Shown: positions 53,691 to 63,336 of the stretch, one piece after another
How the letters are laid out: every line of letters starts with the position of its first letter
How positions within the stretch are numbered: the stretch's first letter is position 1
DNA from: Maricaulis sp.
GTDB lineage: Bacteria > Pseudomonadota > Alphaproteobacteria > Caulobacterales > Maricaulaceae
Length of the DNA stretch: 64,000 nucleotides
Reading direction: 5' to 3'
Assembly: GCA_029251785.1 (NCBI GenBank)
Contig: JAQXCQ010000141.1
Span: 1 to 64,000, forward strand
Program-made: the position numbers and the translations under genes
The notes under the pieces: model-generated
What the model saw: only the letters and a program-made list of their open reading frames with translations
Told to the model about the DNA's origin: nothing
Database searches by the model: none

Positions 53691-55685
53691 CTACGCGACC
53701 GGTAATTTGATGAAAAAAGAAGCCCCTATTCTCTCATTTCCCTGCGCCCATATTTCACCCTTGTGGCGCGCGATTATTCTTTGACACAAGGCGAGTCCGA
53801 TGCCCGTGCCGGGAAATTCACCACGGGTATGCAAGCGTTCAAAAATCTGGAAAATACGTTTCTCGTACTTGGCTTCAAACCCAATTCCATTGTCGCTGAC
53901 TATCACAAGCCAATCATTGGTGGCGGTTTCAAAACGAGCCGTGACTTCGATATACGGATCCGCATCCCCCCGATACTTCAACGCATTGCTTATCAAATTT
54001 TGAAAAACCTGCCGTAACAAACCCGCATCTCCTCGAACAACCGGCAGGTTGCTACCGCTCAGAGTCGCAGAAACTTCCTCAAGTTGAACGCCCAGTGTCA
54101 GGCGCACATCCTCTAGAAGCGCCGCCAGGTCGACATCCGTTGTCACCATCTCGGTATTGCTAGATTTTGAATAGGCCAGAAGATCGACGATCAATTGCTG
54201 CATGCGAGACGAGCCATCGACCATGATATCGACAATTTCACGCCCCCCTTCATCAAGAACATCGCTGTAGCGATCCACTAAAATGTCGCCAAACGCGGAT
54301 ATTTTGCGCAAGGGTTCTTGAAGGTCATGCGATGCCGCCATCGCGAAACTCTCCAATTCCGTATTGGTCCGCTCGAGTTCCGACGCCTGCTCCCGCAACT
54401 TGTCTTCTGCGCGCTTGACGTCGGTGATGTCATACAGGGAGCCCGCCATACGAAGAGGCTTCCCGTCGGAATCCCAAATTGCCTGCCCGCGTGTTCGCAC
54501 CCAGATATATTCACCATCGCCATGCCGTATGCGATATTCTACAGAATATTCCTCCCCGGACTCCAGATGACGAGACCCTGCCCGCACGACATCGCCCACA
54601 TCGTCGGCATGTATTGCCCGTGCCCAAGCCTCGAAGGACGGTTTGAAGGATTCTTTGTCGAAACCGAGAATAGTCATCAGTTGTGGAGACCAATAAAGCT
54701 TATCGGTTACGGGATCCCAATCCCAGATCCCGACACTGGCCCCCTCCACGGCAAGCTGGTAACGTTCCTCGCTTATCGCCAAAGCTTCGCGTTCAAGCTT
54801 CTGCGCCGTAATATCCTCGATTGAGCCCGCCATTCGAACGGCCTGCCCGTTTTCGTCCCAGACGGCTTGCCCGCGGGCTCGAATATCAACCCATTCAGAA
54901 CCGCGCTTAACTCTGTATTCGATATCCATCGGCATATGGCTATCTAGGTGTTCGCGCTGGCTGTCTCGAATCCGATTTAGATCATCGGGATGCACGCGTC
55001 GGCGGTAATCCTCGGCACTCGGTTGATGGTCGGGATCTGAAATGCCCAATATTTCAAGATGCCTGGGGGACCAATAAAGTGCATCCGCGCGAATGTCCCA
55101 ATCCCAGATGCCAACATTGGCTCCGGAAATTGCCAAGTGAAACCGTTGCCGTGCTTCGTCCAAGGACAACAACAAACTAATTTGCGAGATCGCAACTTCG
55201 AGGACCAATTCATCGTCATCATCGAACGATTTGCTGCGTGCACTCGACCCGATCAGACCGAGTGTACCGAAAACCCGACCTGCGACGGCCAACCGACCGC
55301 CAATATAGCATTCAACCCCATGCTTTGTCCGGAATGGATGGTCGCGATATTGGCTTGATGCAAGATCGGGAATCCATAGGGGTGCCTCCCCGCCCACAAC
55401 CTTGCTGCAAAACACTTCAGATCGCGGCAATTGTGCGCCCGGACGGGTTTCGACCGCCTGTCCGGAGACATATTCAAACAAGCAGCTATCAATATCAGTG
55501 CGACTAATCACCGCTTGTTGCAGGCTGAAATATCGCCGCAATTGGATTAATATTCGATCGAGTGAAACGCGAATATCAGACTCGTCCACGCGTGCGCAGG
55601 CCAATAAATCGTGGACGATTTGGCGCGTTTGCCCGGACTTAGTGCCAGGAAGGCCTTCATTCTTAGAGTTTTGGAGCGTCGACAT
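53691..55685 (-). CDS. Sensor histidine kinase, GAF-PAS-PAS-HisKA-HATPase
   Basis: The 664-residue soluble kinase has no membrane segment. In order: a GAF domain (~35-170), two PAS/PAC domains (~178-300 and ~302-425, each with WDWD and GSIEDIT or GSLYDIT), HisKA with phospho-acceptor H453 (ASHDLQEPLRK), and HATPase with N-box NLISNALKYRG (~563-573), G1 DNGIGFE and G2 GTGIGLALCQRI. The layout is like light- or redox-responsive cyanobacterial-type kinases, but GAF C93 (VFCSKV) is not in a clear chromophore position. No response regulator is adjacent, so it is an orphan. Confidence 0.9.
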   Translation of the reverse strand: MSTLQNSKNEGLPGTKSGQTRQIVHDLLACARVDESDIRVSLDRILIQLRRYFSLQQAVISRTDIDSCLFEYVSGQAVETRPGAQLPRSEVFCSKVVGGEAPLWIPDLASSQYRDHPFRTKHGVECYIGGRLAVAGRVFGTLGLIGSSARSKSFDDDDELVLEVAISQISLLLSLDEARQRFHLAISGANVGIWDWDIRADALYWSPRHLEILGISDPDHQPSAEDYRRRVHPDDLNRIRDSQREHLDSHMPMDIEYRVKRGSEWVDIRARGQAVWDENGQAVRMAGSIEDITAQKLEREALAISEERYQLAVEGASVGIWDWDPVTDKLYWSPQLMTILGFDKESFKPSFEAWARAIHADDVGDVVRAGSRHLESGEEYSVEYRIRHGDGEYIWVRTRGQAIWDSDGKPLRMAGSLYDITDVKRAEDKLREQASELERTNTELESFAMAASHDLQEPLRKISAFGDILVDRYSDVLDEGGREIVDIMVDGSSRMQQLIVDLLAYSKSSNTEMVTTDVDLAALLEDVRLTLGVQLEEVSATLSGSNLPVVRGDAGLLRQVFQNLISNALKYRGDADPYIEVTARFETATNDWLVIVSDNGIGFEAKYEKRIFQIFERLHTRGEFPGTGIGLALCQRIIARHKGEIWAQGNERIGASFFIKLPVA

Positions 55686-55802
55686 TCAGCCCTTTCCCGG
55701 GCTTGGAGAGAAGACCAACGAACACACTTCTGGCGCGGTGATTCGTCGTCGATACGACCGATATTTTAGGGCCAAGTGGATTGATTCAGCAAATGTGGAT
55801 GA

Positions 55803-56276
55803 TCATTGCTCCGCAAAATTGGTGGCCAAATATTCAACCAAACGGGTGCGCTCTTCAACGGTGGGGGCGGCCATGCCTTGGTGGTCCACCATCCAATCAA
55901 TCATATCAGACCAGCCCTGGGCTGTTTTTGATTGCTGCATAACCAACCGCAGACTGTGACAGGATGCGCAAGTATACAGGACGTCCTCATAGCCCGGCGT
56001 CCGCGGCAATCCCCAATACTCGTCACGGGCATTGAAAGCAGCGTTCGGCGCGATCGCCCCGGGTTGTATGCTGGGATCAAGCGCGTCAAAGCCGGTGAAA
56101 TAGTTCACACTTCCGGACCAATCATCCGCCATCGCAACAACCACATCCGCTGCCTCCGGCGCATCAAGCGATGCGATAGCAGAAGCCGGCTCATCCTCAA
56201 TCTGAGCCGGCACATCATCGGATGCGGAGCAGGCGCCCAAAGCCAGTAAAAACGCAAAGGGTGCACCCTGCCTCAT
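55803..56276 (-). CDS. Monoheme c-type cytochrome, partner of the molybdoenzyme (SorB-like)
   Basis: The 157-residue lipoprotein (lipobox LGAC, C16) has one heme site, CASCH at 103-107. The ATG at 56276 overlaps the upstream molybdoenzyme stop as ATGA, the arrangement of SorA-SorB sulfite dehydrogenases. It should accept electrons from that enzyme in the periplasm. The genes needed for heme attachment lie just beyond, at 57.9-61.8 kb. Confidence 0.85.
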   Translation of the reverse strand: MRQGAPFAFLLALGACSASDDVPAQIEDEPASAIASLDAPEAADVVVAMADDWSGSVNYFTGFDALDPSIQPGAIAPNAAFNARDEYWGLPRTPGYEDVLYTCASCHSLRLVMQQSKTAQGWSDMIDWMVDHQGMAAPTVEERTRLVEYLATNFAEQ

Positions 56277-57544
56277 AATACGAATACCGCGACACGATGC
56301 TGCATATTGTTGAGATAACCCTTGGGGTTCCATCCGGGTGTCGTCGCGGGTTGGCTGGTGCCGTTCTGATCAGTCGCCCGCGCCCAAACCTCGTAATAGC
56401 CGCGCTCGGGAATCGTCAGCTGCGCTTGCCAACGGCGCCAGGCATATCGGTTGCGAGCCGCTGGCATTTCCACGGCTTGCCAGCTCGCCCCGAAATCGAT
56501 TGAGATTTCCATCGATTCAACGGCCACATCACCGGACCACGCGCTCCCACGGATCATCATCGGTTCGCCGGCATTCACGCGGGCACCGGTCTCAGGAAAG
56601 GTAATCAACGATTTGATAGGCATGGAATTAATGGTGATCATGTCCTCATTCGGAACACGTGTTCCGGGCGCAACGGGATAAGCCGGCATCCGGTAGGCCG
56701 TACCGAGCATTTTCTCACCGTCATGCACCTGATCGCGAACCCAGATACGATTGAGCCATTTTTGCGAACAAGATCCCGGCCAGCCCGGGATGATCAGGCG
56801 CAAGGGGTGGCCATTCAACTCTGGCATAGGCTCGCCATTCATCGCCCAGGCAATGATCGAGTGCTCCTCGAGCGCTTTTTCTATTGGAACACCGCGGGAA
56901 ATCGCATCGCGATCGGGATCGCCGCTCAGATGAGTATCGGCGCCATAGTGCCCGGTGTGAACTGCGGTATCGCGAAGACCCGCGGCCTGCAAAACATCCC
57001 GCAGGCGAACCCCGGTCCACCGCGCGCACCCGACAGCGCCGAATGTCCATTGATTTCCAGAGGCTGCGGGCTGGTGAAAGGCGCGACCATTGCCACCGCA
57101 TTCGACCACAAGATCCAGCTCGACGGTCGCGAAGCGTGATTTTAGCTCCGTAATGGTCAGTTCCAGCGCGCGTTCGACCTCGCCGTCGATCCGCAGGGTC
57201 CAGGCATCATCCGAGGTATCGACACCGATCGGCGGCTGCCCGTTATTGCGTACGAAAAATCGATTATTGGGTGTCAGCGCATCATCTAGGAGATGTGGAG
57301 GCGTCTCCATATTGACCGGGCGGTCTCCCAATAATGTCAGCCCCGGTTTCGCAACGGCGAGTGTGCCGACATCCTGGGCCAATGCGACGGGAATAAAACC
57401 GGCGGGCAGATCACCCGCAAACGGGATTGGCAATCCAAGCGCCGCGGTGAAGGCCGCCGCACCCGTCAAAAGATTGCGCCGGCTCAACTCTGGTCCGAGG
57501 TGTGTGGCCTCTCCCACGTCGCGCGATGCTTTTTGGTCGATCAT
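56273..57544 (-). CDS. Sulfite dehydrogenase-like molybdenum enzyme (SorA/SoxC type)
   Basis: The 423-residue protein has a Tat signal (SRRNLLTGAAAFTAALG, RR at 22-23) and a sulfite-oxidase fold. The molybdenum-ligating cysteine is C149 in VVECGGNGRAFH, followed by VGCARWTGVRLRDVL, GYGADTHL-like segments, LRLIIPGWPGSCSQKWL and a C-terminal dimerisation part (MIRGSAWSGDVAVESMEISIDFG). It would oxidise sulfite to sulfate and pass electrons to the coupled cytochrome. No sox genes are adjacent, so SorA-like use is favoured over SoxC. Confidence 0.88.
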   Translation of the reverse strand: MIDQKASRDVGEATHLGPELSRRNLLTGAAAFTAALGLPIPFAGDLPAGFIPVALAQDVGTLAVAKPGLTLLGDRPVNMETPPHLLDDALTPNNRFFVRNNGQPPIGVDTSDDAWTLRIDGEVERALELTITELKSRFATVELDLVVECGGNGRAFHQPAASGNQWTFGAVGCARWTGVRLRDVLQAAGLRDTAVHTGHYGADTHLSGDPDRDAISRGVPIEKALEEHSIIAWAMNGEPMPELNGHPLRLIIPGWPGSCSQKWLNRIWVRDQVHDGEKMLGTAYRMPAYPVAPGTRVPNEDMITINSMPIKSLITFPETGARVNAGEPMMIRGSAWSGDVAVESMEISIDFGASWQAVEMPAARNRYAWRRWQAQLTIPERGYYEVWARATDQNGTSQPATTPGWNPKGYLNNMQHRVAVFVL

Positions 57545-57605
57545 GATTCTCTCCTCGCTGGGCGCATGATGGCATTTTCAGAGGTTGCAGCAAGAGACTG
57601 ACGTC

Positions 57606-57634
57606 AAAAACAGCATTTATCTGTAAAAACAGCA
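57606..57634. repeat. Short direct repeat upstream of the sulfite dehydrogenase gene
   Basis: AAAAACAGCA occurs at 57606-57615 and again at 57625-57634, with a 19-nt period (about two helical turns). It lies 62-90 nt upstream of the molybdoenzyme start and could hold tandem regulator sites. Function is not known. Confidence 0.4.
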
Positions 57635-57724
57635 CGATTTATCGAAAGTCGCGATAGACGCGGCCTGACTATTACGCGACGGTAATGTTACCGAACCTTC
57701 AATTTACGGCCTGGGGAGGCGTCG

Positions 57725-57958
57725 ATGCGAAGTGAGTATATAGCGCTGTTGCTTGCAGCAGGAATCGGGCTTGGCATTGCTGTCAGCCCAACCTCAATCA
57801 AAACAGCCGTGGCAGAACGCGTTGCCGTTCCGGAAAATGTCGTCGCGGAATTATCACGACAGATGAACTTTTTTGCGAGTTGGGCAAACCAGGACGGTCA
57901 GGCACCGGACGCGAACGAGGACGATTCCATCATTGTGGTTGAGGAAGCCGACGCTTAA
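57725..57958 (+). CDS. Small predicted exported protein
   Basis: The 77-residue product begins with a hydrophobic signal-like segment (YIALLLAAGIGLGIAVSPT), then ends in an acidic tail (GQAPDANEDDSIIVVEEADA). GGGAGG lies 8 nt before the ATG, supporting a real gene. Its TAA stop shares bases with the convergent ccmI stop. I do not recognise a family. Confidence 0.6.
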   Translation: MRSEYIALLLAAGIGLGIAVSPTSIKTAVAERVAVPENVVAELSRQMNFFASWANQDGQAPDANEDDSIIVVEEADA

Positions 57959-58788
57959 TTATCCGAGCCGGGTGATGCAGCCTGGCTAGCGTCCAGCTGG
58001 TTTTCTATCATCACCCGAAACGGTTCGCCGACCGGCAATCCCTGCGCTATATCCGCCCAACTTTCGCGTGCGCGCTCTGTTTCTCCATTCTGATACCAAG
58101 CGAGTGCCAGAAAAAATCGCGCGCGTGGGAGCTGCGGCTGCAACTCCAATGCATTTTCAAAGGCATCGCGCGCTATCGGAAGCACTAATCCCTGATTCGC
58201 TGCCAACTGTGCTTCACCAAAGGCTGTAAACAGGTCGGCATTTGGTGGAGCCAGTGTGATCGCCTGATCAAACGCAAAGGCAGCTTCCTCATATTGGCGC
58301 GTGGACATGAAGTATGGCCCAAGCAATAGCCATCCTTCCAAATCATCAGGGTCTTCTGCCAAGCGATCGATCAGCTCGTCGACCGCCGCCAGAACTGATG
58401 GGTCTTCCGGCAAATTCACACTCTCAACTCGCGGCGCCGGAGGAGAAGAGACCAATAACGGGCTGCCGATTTGCAAATAAATAGCGACGGCCACGAGAGC
58501 AGGTAACCCCATCGACAAGACGGCCACACGACGTAGCGAGTGCAAAGGCGCTTCATCGTACTCTATGGCATCAGAAGCGGAGAGCAGCCGGCGACTAATT
58601 TCTAATCGGGCGGTTTTTGCCTCCTCGTCACTGATTAGATCAAGTGCTTGGTCGCGCTCCAATTCATCGAGCTGACCGGCAAAGACCCCCAATCCATCGC
58701 TCATATCCTTTGGTTTACGCGATAGAAGCGGTGCAAGGAGGATGACGCTGATCAGAGCACTGATAACCAAAATAACGAGCCAGATCAT
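57955..58788 (-). CDS. ccmI: Cytochrome c biogenesis protein CcmI
   Basis: The 277-residue protein has two N-terminal membrane segments (MIWLVILVISALISVILLAPLL and VAVLSMGLPALVAVAIYL, separated by a cytosolic loop), followed by a TPR domain (LLLGPYFMSTRQYEEAAFAFDQAI, ALELQPQLPRARFFLALAWYQNG). CcmI presents apocytochromes to the heme lyase. It overlaps ccmH by 4 nt and is last in the ccmF-G-H-I order. Confidence 0.92.
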   Translation of the reverse strand: MIWLVILVISALISVILLAPLLSRKPKDMSDGLGVFAGQLDELERDQALDLISDEEAKTARLEISRRLLSASDAIEYDEAPLHSLRRVAVLSMGLPALVAVAIYLQIGSPLLVSSPPAPRVESVNLPEDPSVLAAVDELIDRLAEDPDDLEGWLLLGPYFMSTRQYEEAAFAFDQAITLAPPNADLFTAFGEAQLAANQGLVLPIARDAFENALELQPQLPRARFFLALAWYQNGETERARESWADIAQGLPVGEPFRVMIENQLDASQAASPGSDN

Positions 58789-59276
58789 TCCTGCCCCTCC
58801 TCGGCCAGCAGCTCGGCAAGCCGTGTTTCTTCCGCTGGATCAAGGGTTTCCTGGGTGCCGGAATTGGCCCGAATATTTTGTTGCCGCAGGAAGAGAAAAA
58901 TTCCGATACCGCCCCCAATTAGCAATAAGCCGGGCATCAGCCACAGGATCATCGTATTGCCCTGAAGGGGGGGGAGCATGAGAACATAATCGCCATAGCG
59001 AACCTGCATGTAGTCCAGAATTTCCTGATTGCTCTGCCCCGCCAATAAGCGATCGCGAACCACGCCACGCATGTCCGCGGCCAAGGTCGCGTTGGAATGC
59101 GCAAGGCTTTGACTTTGACAGACCACACAACGCAATTGGCCGTATAACTGGGTCGCTCTAGCCTCCAAATCCGGATCCGGCATGATTTCATCTGGTCCAG
59201 GGGACACCGCGAACGCTCCGCCTGACACGGGTCCAGCCAGCGATAGGAACAGAGATAAAAACAAGACGCGGATCAT
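58785..59276 (-). CDS. ccmH: Cytochrome c maturation protein CcmH
   Basis: The 163-residue protein has a signal peptide, the redox motif LRCVVCQSQSLAHSNA, and a C-terminal membrane segment (MILWLMPGLLLIGGGIGIFLFL). It keeps apocytochrome cysteines reduced for heme attachment with CcmF. ATGA overlaps link it to ccmG and ccmI. Confidence 0.95.
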   Translation of the reverse strand: MIRVLFLSLFLSLAGPVSGGAFAVSPGPDEIMPDPDLEARATQLYGQLRCVVCQSQSLAHSNATLAADMRGVVRDRLLAGQSNQEILDYMQVRYGDYVLMLPPLQGNTMILWLMPGLLLIGGGIGIFLFLRQQNIRANSGTQETLDPAEETRLAELLAEEGQE

Positions 59277-59803
59277 GAGTTCTGCAGCTCCCGGATCATC
59301 GGCAATAATGTCTCATTCCAGTTTTCCTGGGTGATGATACCGATGTGGTGATAACGCACGCGTCCTTCGCGATCGAGCAGGAATGTTTCCGGGGCTCCGG
59401 TGACGCCCAGATCGATCGCGGCGTGGCCATCAGCGTCATTGCCGACCAAACGATACGGGTCACCGCGCCGCGCTAACCATTCTGTGCCAGCCCCGGGCTG
59501 GTCACGCCAGTCAATTCCATAAATCGGGACAATTTCTGTGCGTTTGATCAACATCAGCATTGGATGTTCGACAACGCAGGGCGCGCACCAGGTTCCAAAC
59601 ACATTAACCAGGCTGACATGCCCTTGAAGGTCTTCGTTACTCAGGCCGAATTCTCGCCCCTCAAGAGCCGGGAGGTTGATGATGGGGAAAGGTTCATCGA
59701 TCAATTGCGATGGAATACTCGACGGATCTTGCCGCAGGCCAAGTCCAAAATAGATCGCCATGACGACAAAGCCGATCAAAGGCAGGAAGGAATACCAGCG
59801 CAT
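59273..59803 (-). CDS. ccmG: Thiol:disulfide interchange protein CcmG/DsbE
   Basis: The 176-residue membrane-anchored thioredoxin-like protein has an N-terminal anchor (YSFLPLIGFVVMAIYFGLGL), the active site FGTWCAPCVVEHP and the DsbE segment GVTGAPETFLLDREGRVRYHHIG. It reduces CcmH or apocytochrome. It starts 3 nt after ccmF and overlaps ccmH by 4 nt. Confidence 0.95.
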   Translation of the reverse strand: MRWYSFLPLIGFVVMAIYFGLGLRQDPSSIPSQLIDEPFPIINLPALEGREFGLSNEDLQGHVSLVNVFGTWCAPCVVEHPMLMLIKRTEIVPIYGIDWRDQPGAGTEWLARRGDPYRLVGNDADGHAAIDLGVTGAPETFLLDREGRVRYHHIGIITQENWNETLLPMIRELQNS

Positions 59804-59806
59804 GGT

Positions 59807-61810
59807 TCAGCCCTTCCCTGCCGGTTTCGATAGGCCAGAAACACCGGACCGGGGCGTGCCCAGTGACCGTCGACCGCGATCGGCTATAGAGAGTACACCA
59901 CCGAGTGATGCAACGCCCCCGCCGATCCATAACAAGAGGGCAAACGGGTATAAATAGATATGAACGGGCCAGCCTCGTCCTGGGACTTCCGGACCAATCG
60001 TCGCGTACACATCTCCCCACCAGCGAGTGGCGATGGCTGATTCCGTCGTGGGCATCTGGCGAACCGGATAAAACCGTCGTTCGGCGGTCATCGTTTCAAG
60101 AACACGCCCGTTTCGGGACAGCTCAAGAACGCCCTCATCGCCGATATAATTTTCACGCCGCAAATCTCGCACCTCAACCAGCGTTATATCGTAACCGGCG
60201 ATTTGAAGTGTTGAAGACGCGTCACGACCGGTTTGTAAAAACGCACGCTCTTCCTGGTTCCAGGCACTCACGCCCGTGATGGCAAACACGATCATCGCCA
60301 CACCCAGATGGGAAACAAACATACCCCAGATACCCAACGGCAGATTGCGCAAGCGTGCCATGCTGGCCGCAAACGGGATTTGGGCGAGCTTGATGCGCGA
60401 AGTGATATCCAAAACGACACCGACACCGATCCATAACGCCAGCCCGGCGCCCATCGCACCGGCGAGACTGCCCGTGAAGGACAGCCAGAGTGCTAGTGCT
60501 ACAGCAATGAGTGCGATGAGAAGTGCTGGCAGGAGTTTGCGCAGAATTGGCCCGAGTTTGCCGCGTTTCCAAGCCAGCATTGAACCAATGGGCAAGAGCA
60601 CCAATAAGGCCGCCAGCATTGGATTGAAGGTTCTGTTGTAAAACGGTGCCCCAATGGAAATCGTCTGATCGCTGACCGTCGTTATAAAGAGTGGATAAAA
60701 GGTGCCGAAGAAAACCAGTGCACAGGCGGAGGCCAGCACCAGATTATTCAACAATAAGGCACTTTCCCGACTAATCGTGGAGAAAACGCCAGTTGGTTTG
60801 AGCGTGTGCGCCCTCAGCCCGTAGAGCGTTAATGCGCCGCCAATGACCGCGATCAAAATTGCAAGAATGAAAACGCCTCGCTGCGGGTCCACAGCGAAGG
60901 AATGCACGGATGTGAGAACGCCCGAACGGACCAGGAATGTCCCGGCCAAACTGAGGGAAAAAGCCAAAATCGCCAACAGGATCGTCCAACTCTTTAGCGT
61001 GTCCCGCTTCTCCATCACCCGCAAGGAATGGATAAATGCTGTGCCCGCTAGCCAAGGCAGGAGCGAGGCGTTTTCTACCGGATCCCAGGCCCACCAGCCG
61101 CCCCAGCCCAACTCGTAATAGGCCCAACTCGCACCCAGCATGATGCCGAAGGTCAAAAAGCTCCACGCGGCTAATGCCCATGGGCGCACGATCCGGGCCC
61201 AACGCGCGTCTGCACGCCCCTCAATGAGAGCGGCAACAGCGAAGGCAAAGGTGATCGAAAAGCCGACATATCCCGCATAGAGCATCGGCGGGTGTGATGC
61301 GAGCCCCGGATCTTGCAATAACGGATTTAGATCGCGACCATTTTCAGGTAAAAAATCAAGACGTTCGAACGGATTGGATGTGAAGAGTAGAAAACCGATA
61401 AATGCAGACGTCACTGCTGATTGAACGGCAAATGTGAGTGTGATCAGGCGGGGGGCGACCTGTTTCGCCGTCAACGCCAACGCGGCAGTATAGCTGGTGA
61501 GAATCAACACCCAGAGCAACATGGAGCCCTCGTGATTGCCCCAGACGCCCGTCAATTTGTAGAGAAATGGCTTGCTGGTATGCGAGTTTTCCGCGACCAC
61601 CAGGACAGAAAAATCCGACACAGCGAAGAGCCAGGTCAGGCAAACGAAGGCCGCGGCAATCAGCGCGAATTGGGCCAGCGCCCCGGCCCGCGCCACAGAA
61701 TGGAAGACAGGATCGCGCGCACGCAGACCTGCGGCCAGCAAGATGGGTTGGCTTATCGCCACACAAAAGGCGAGGATCAGAACGAATTGGCCAATTTCAG
61801 CAATCATCAC
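59807..61810 (-). CDS. ccmF: Cytochrome c heme lyase subunit CcmF
   Basis: The 667-residue multi-spanning protein has the tryptophan-rich heme-handling motif GWGGWWAWDPVENASLLPWL and a late periplasmic region with GDVYATIGP. It ligates heme to apocytochromes with CcmH. It is the first gene of the ccm run; ccmE, which usually precedes it, is not in the window. The next gene upstream is a sodium/solute symporter 56 nt away. Confidence 0.95.
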   Translation of the reverse strand: MMIAEIGQFVLILAFCVAISQPILLAAGLRARDPVFHSVARAGALAQFALIAAAFVCLTWLFAVSDFSVLVVAENSHTSKPFLYKLTGVWGNHEGSMLLWVLILTSYTAALALTAKQVAPRLITLTFAVQSAVTSAFIGFLLFTSNPFERLDFLPENGRDLNPLLQDPGLASHPPMLYAGYVGFSITFAFAVAALIEGRADARWARIVRPWALAAWSFLTFGIMLGASWAYYELGWGGWWAWDPVENASLLPWLAGTAFIHSLRVMEKRDTLKSWTILLAILAFSLSLAGTFLVRSGVLTSVHSFAVDPQRGVFILAILIAVIGGALTLYGLRAHTLKPTGVFSTISRESALLLNNLVLASACALVFFGTFYPLFITTVSDQTISIGAPFYNRTFNPMLAALLVLLPIGSMLAWKRGKLGPILRKLLPALLIALIAVALALWLSFTGSLAGAMGAGLALWIGVGVVLDITSRIKLAQIPFAASMARLRNLPLGIWGMFVSHLGVAMIVFAITGVSAWNQEERAFLQTGRDASSTLQIAGYDITLVEVRDLRRENYIGDEGVLELSRNGRVLETMTAERRFYPVRQMPTTESAIATRWWGDVYATIGPEVPGRGWPVHIYLYPFALLLWIGGGVASLGGVLSIADRGRRSLGTPRSGVSGLSKPAGKG

Positions 61811-61866
61811 GCGGTGTTCTTACACCCTGCCATCAAGGTCAAGGCGCAAGCTGTCGCACCGGTCGT

Positions 61867-63336
61867 TTATGCCCGTGCGCGTGTACGCCCGATCCACAGC
61901 AATATTAGTGGTAGGATCCATGGCACAACGCGTTCAAAGGGGTCACCGGGCAGGCGCGCCAGATCTGCGAATATCACCAATGAACTTCCGGCATCTGGGG
62001 TGATCTGACCCATCGTGTTGAAAAAGACCGTCATGGCAAATCCACTGATCATTGCCAGCAAGATGAAAACGCCGGACGATTCCAGTCCCAGAACCCGCAT
62101 GACGACGATAGGCCCAAAAGCGGCCCCCAATGCCGCCCAGGCGAACAAGACGCGGGCGAAAATCGTGCTTTCAACAGTCAATGTCAGCCAGACAGCCAGT
62201 CCAGCGATGGCGACCATGACCAGACGCGAAATCATTACTTCACTGCCCGGCATAAGGCGATTGAGCCCCATATCGTGGGAGATCGCCGCAGAGGCAGAGA
62301 GCAGAATGGAATCAACCGTCGACATAACGGCCGAAAGAACCGCGGCGATGACAATGCCGGCCAGAATCGGCGGCAGGAGATCATTGGCCAATTGGTAGAA
62401 CAACGCCTCACCATTGCTGCCGCCGCCGATGATTGCACGGCCCGACAGGGCCAGAACCGTCATGCCGCAGAAGACGATCACAGCCCAGCTCATGGCGATG
62501 GCAAAGCCGCGAATACGAGCGCCCTCATCTTTAACCGCCATCAAGCGGGCCAATAAATGGGGCTGTCCGAGAGCGCCGAGACCGACACCCCAGACGCCCA
62601 GTACAAATCCGATAATCAAGAATCCAGGATGTGCGCTGGTGAAGCTGAGATAGTGCTCCGGAGCAGTCTGGGCGAGCGTTGCGAAGACCTGATCAAACCC
62701 GCCAGCGGCGATCAGAGCAGCGACCGGGAGTGTGATCGCGACGATCGCCATCAGAAAGCCTTGCAGCATGTCGGTGACACTGACGGCCCAAAAGCCACCC
62801 AGAAGCGCATAGGCCAATACGACCGCTGCCCCGATGAAGACGGATTCCGTTGTTGCGAGCCCGAACTGAGTTTCAAAGGCCGTCGCGGCGGCACCAAACT
62901 GTGCGGCGATATAGAAGACAAAGCAAAAAACGATGAACAGCGATGCGACGATGCCGATCACGGCTTTCATTGAACCCGATGTTCGGTCCGTGATGAAATC
63001 GGTCAGGGTGAGATGCCCCCTCTCCGCGGTTTCTTCCCGCAGTCGACGTCCAAAGAACAGCCAGACCGCCACATAGCCCATCCAGACCCCGGGGATCATC
63101 CACAAGGCAGACAATCCGTTGACGTAAACAAAGCCGGTAAAACCCAGCAACACCCAGGCCGAGGAGGTAGATGCCGCATAGCTCAGCCCGGCAACCCACG
63201 GGCCAAGTCCTTGCCCGGCCAAAAAGAAATCGGATTCGGTCTTGTTGCGGCGCGACGCCCAGACACCCACAGCGATCAAAACCAGCTTGTAAGCCACCAG
63301 CGTCGCCAGAACGATCATCGTATTATTGTCCATCAT
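61867..63336 (-). CDS. Sodium:solute symporter (SSS family, PutP-like)
   Basis: The 489-residue transporter has about thirteen hydrophobic segments and the SSS signature region GVGLGALGQPHLLARLMAVKDEG, typical of the proline transporter PutP and relatives. The start is MDNNTMIVLATLVAYKLV. It may be co-transcribed with ccmF, although the functions are unrelated. Substrate specificity within the family is not decidable; proline is a guess. Confidence 0.88.
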   Translation of the reverse strand: MMDNNTMIVLATLVAYKLVLIAVGVWASRRNKTESDFFLAGQGLGPWVAGLSYAASTSSAWVLLGFTGFVYVNGLSALWMIPGVWMGYVAVWLFFGRRLREETAERGHLTLTDFITDRTSGSMKAVIGIVASLFIVFCFVFYIAAQFGAAATAFETQFGLATTESVFIGAAVVLAYALLGGFWAVSVTDMLQGFLMAIVAITLPVAALIAAGGFDQVFATLAQTAPEHYLSFTSAHPGFLIIGFVLGVWGVGLGALGQPHLLARLMAVKDEGARIRGFAIAMSWAVIVFCGMTVLALSGRAIIGGGSNGEALFYQLANDLLPPILAGIVIAAVLSAVMSTVDSILLSASAAISHDMGLNRLMPGSEVMISRLVMVAIAGLAVWLTLTVESTIFARVLFAWAALGAAFGPIVVMRVLGLESSGVFILLAMISGFAMTVFFNTMGQITPDAGSSLVIFADLARLPGDPFERVVPWILPLILLWIGRTRARA

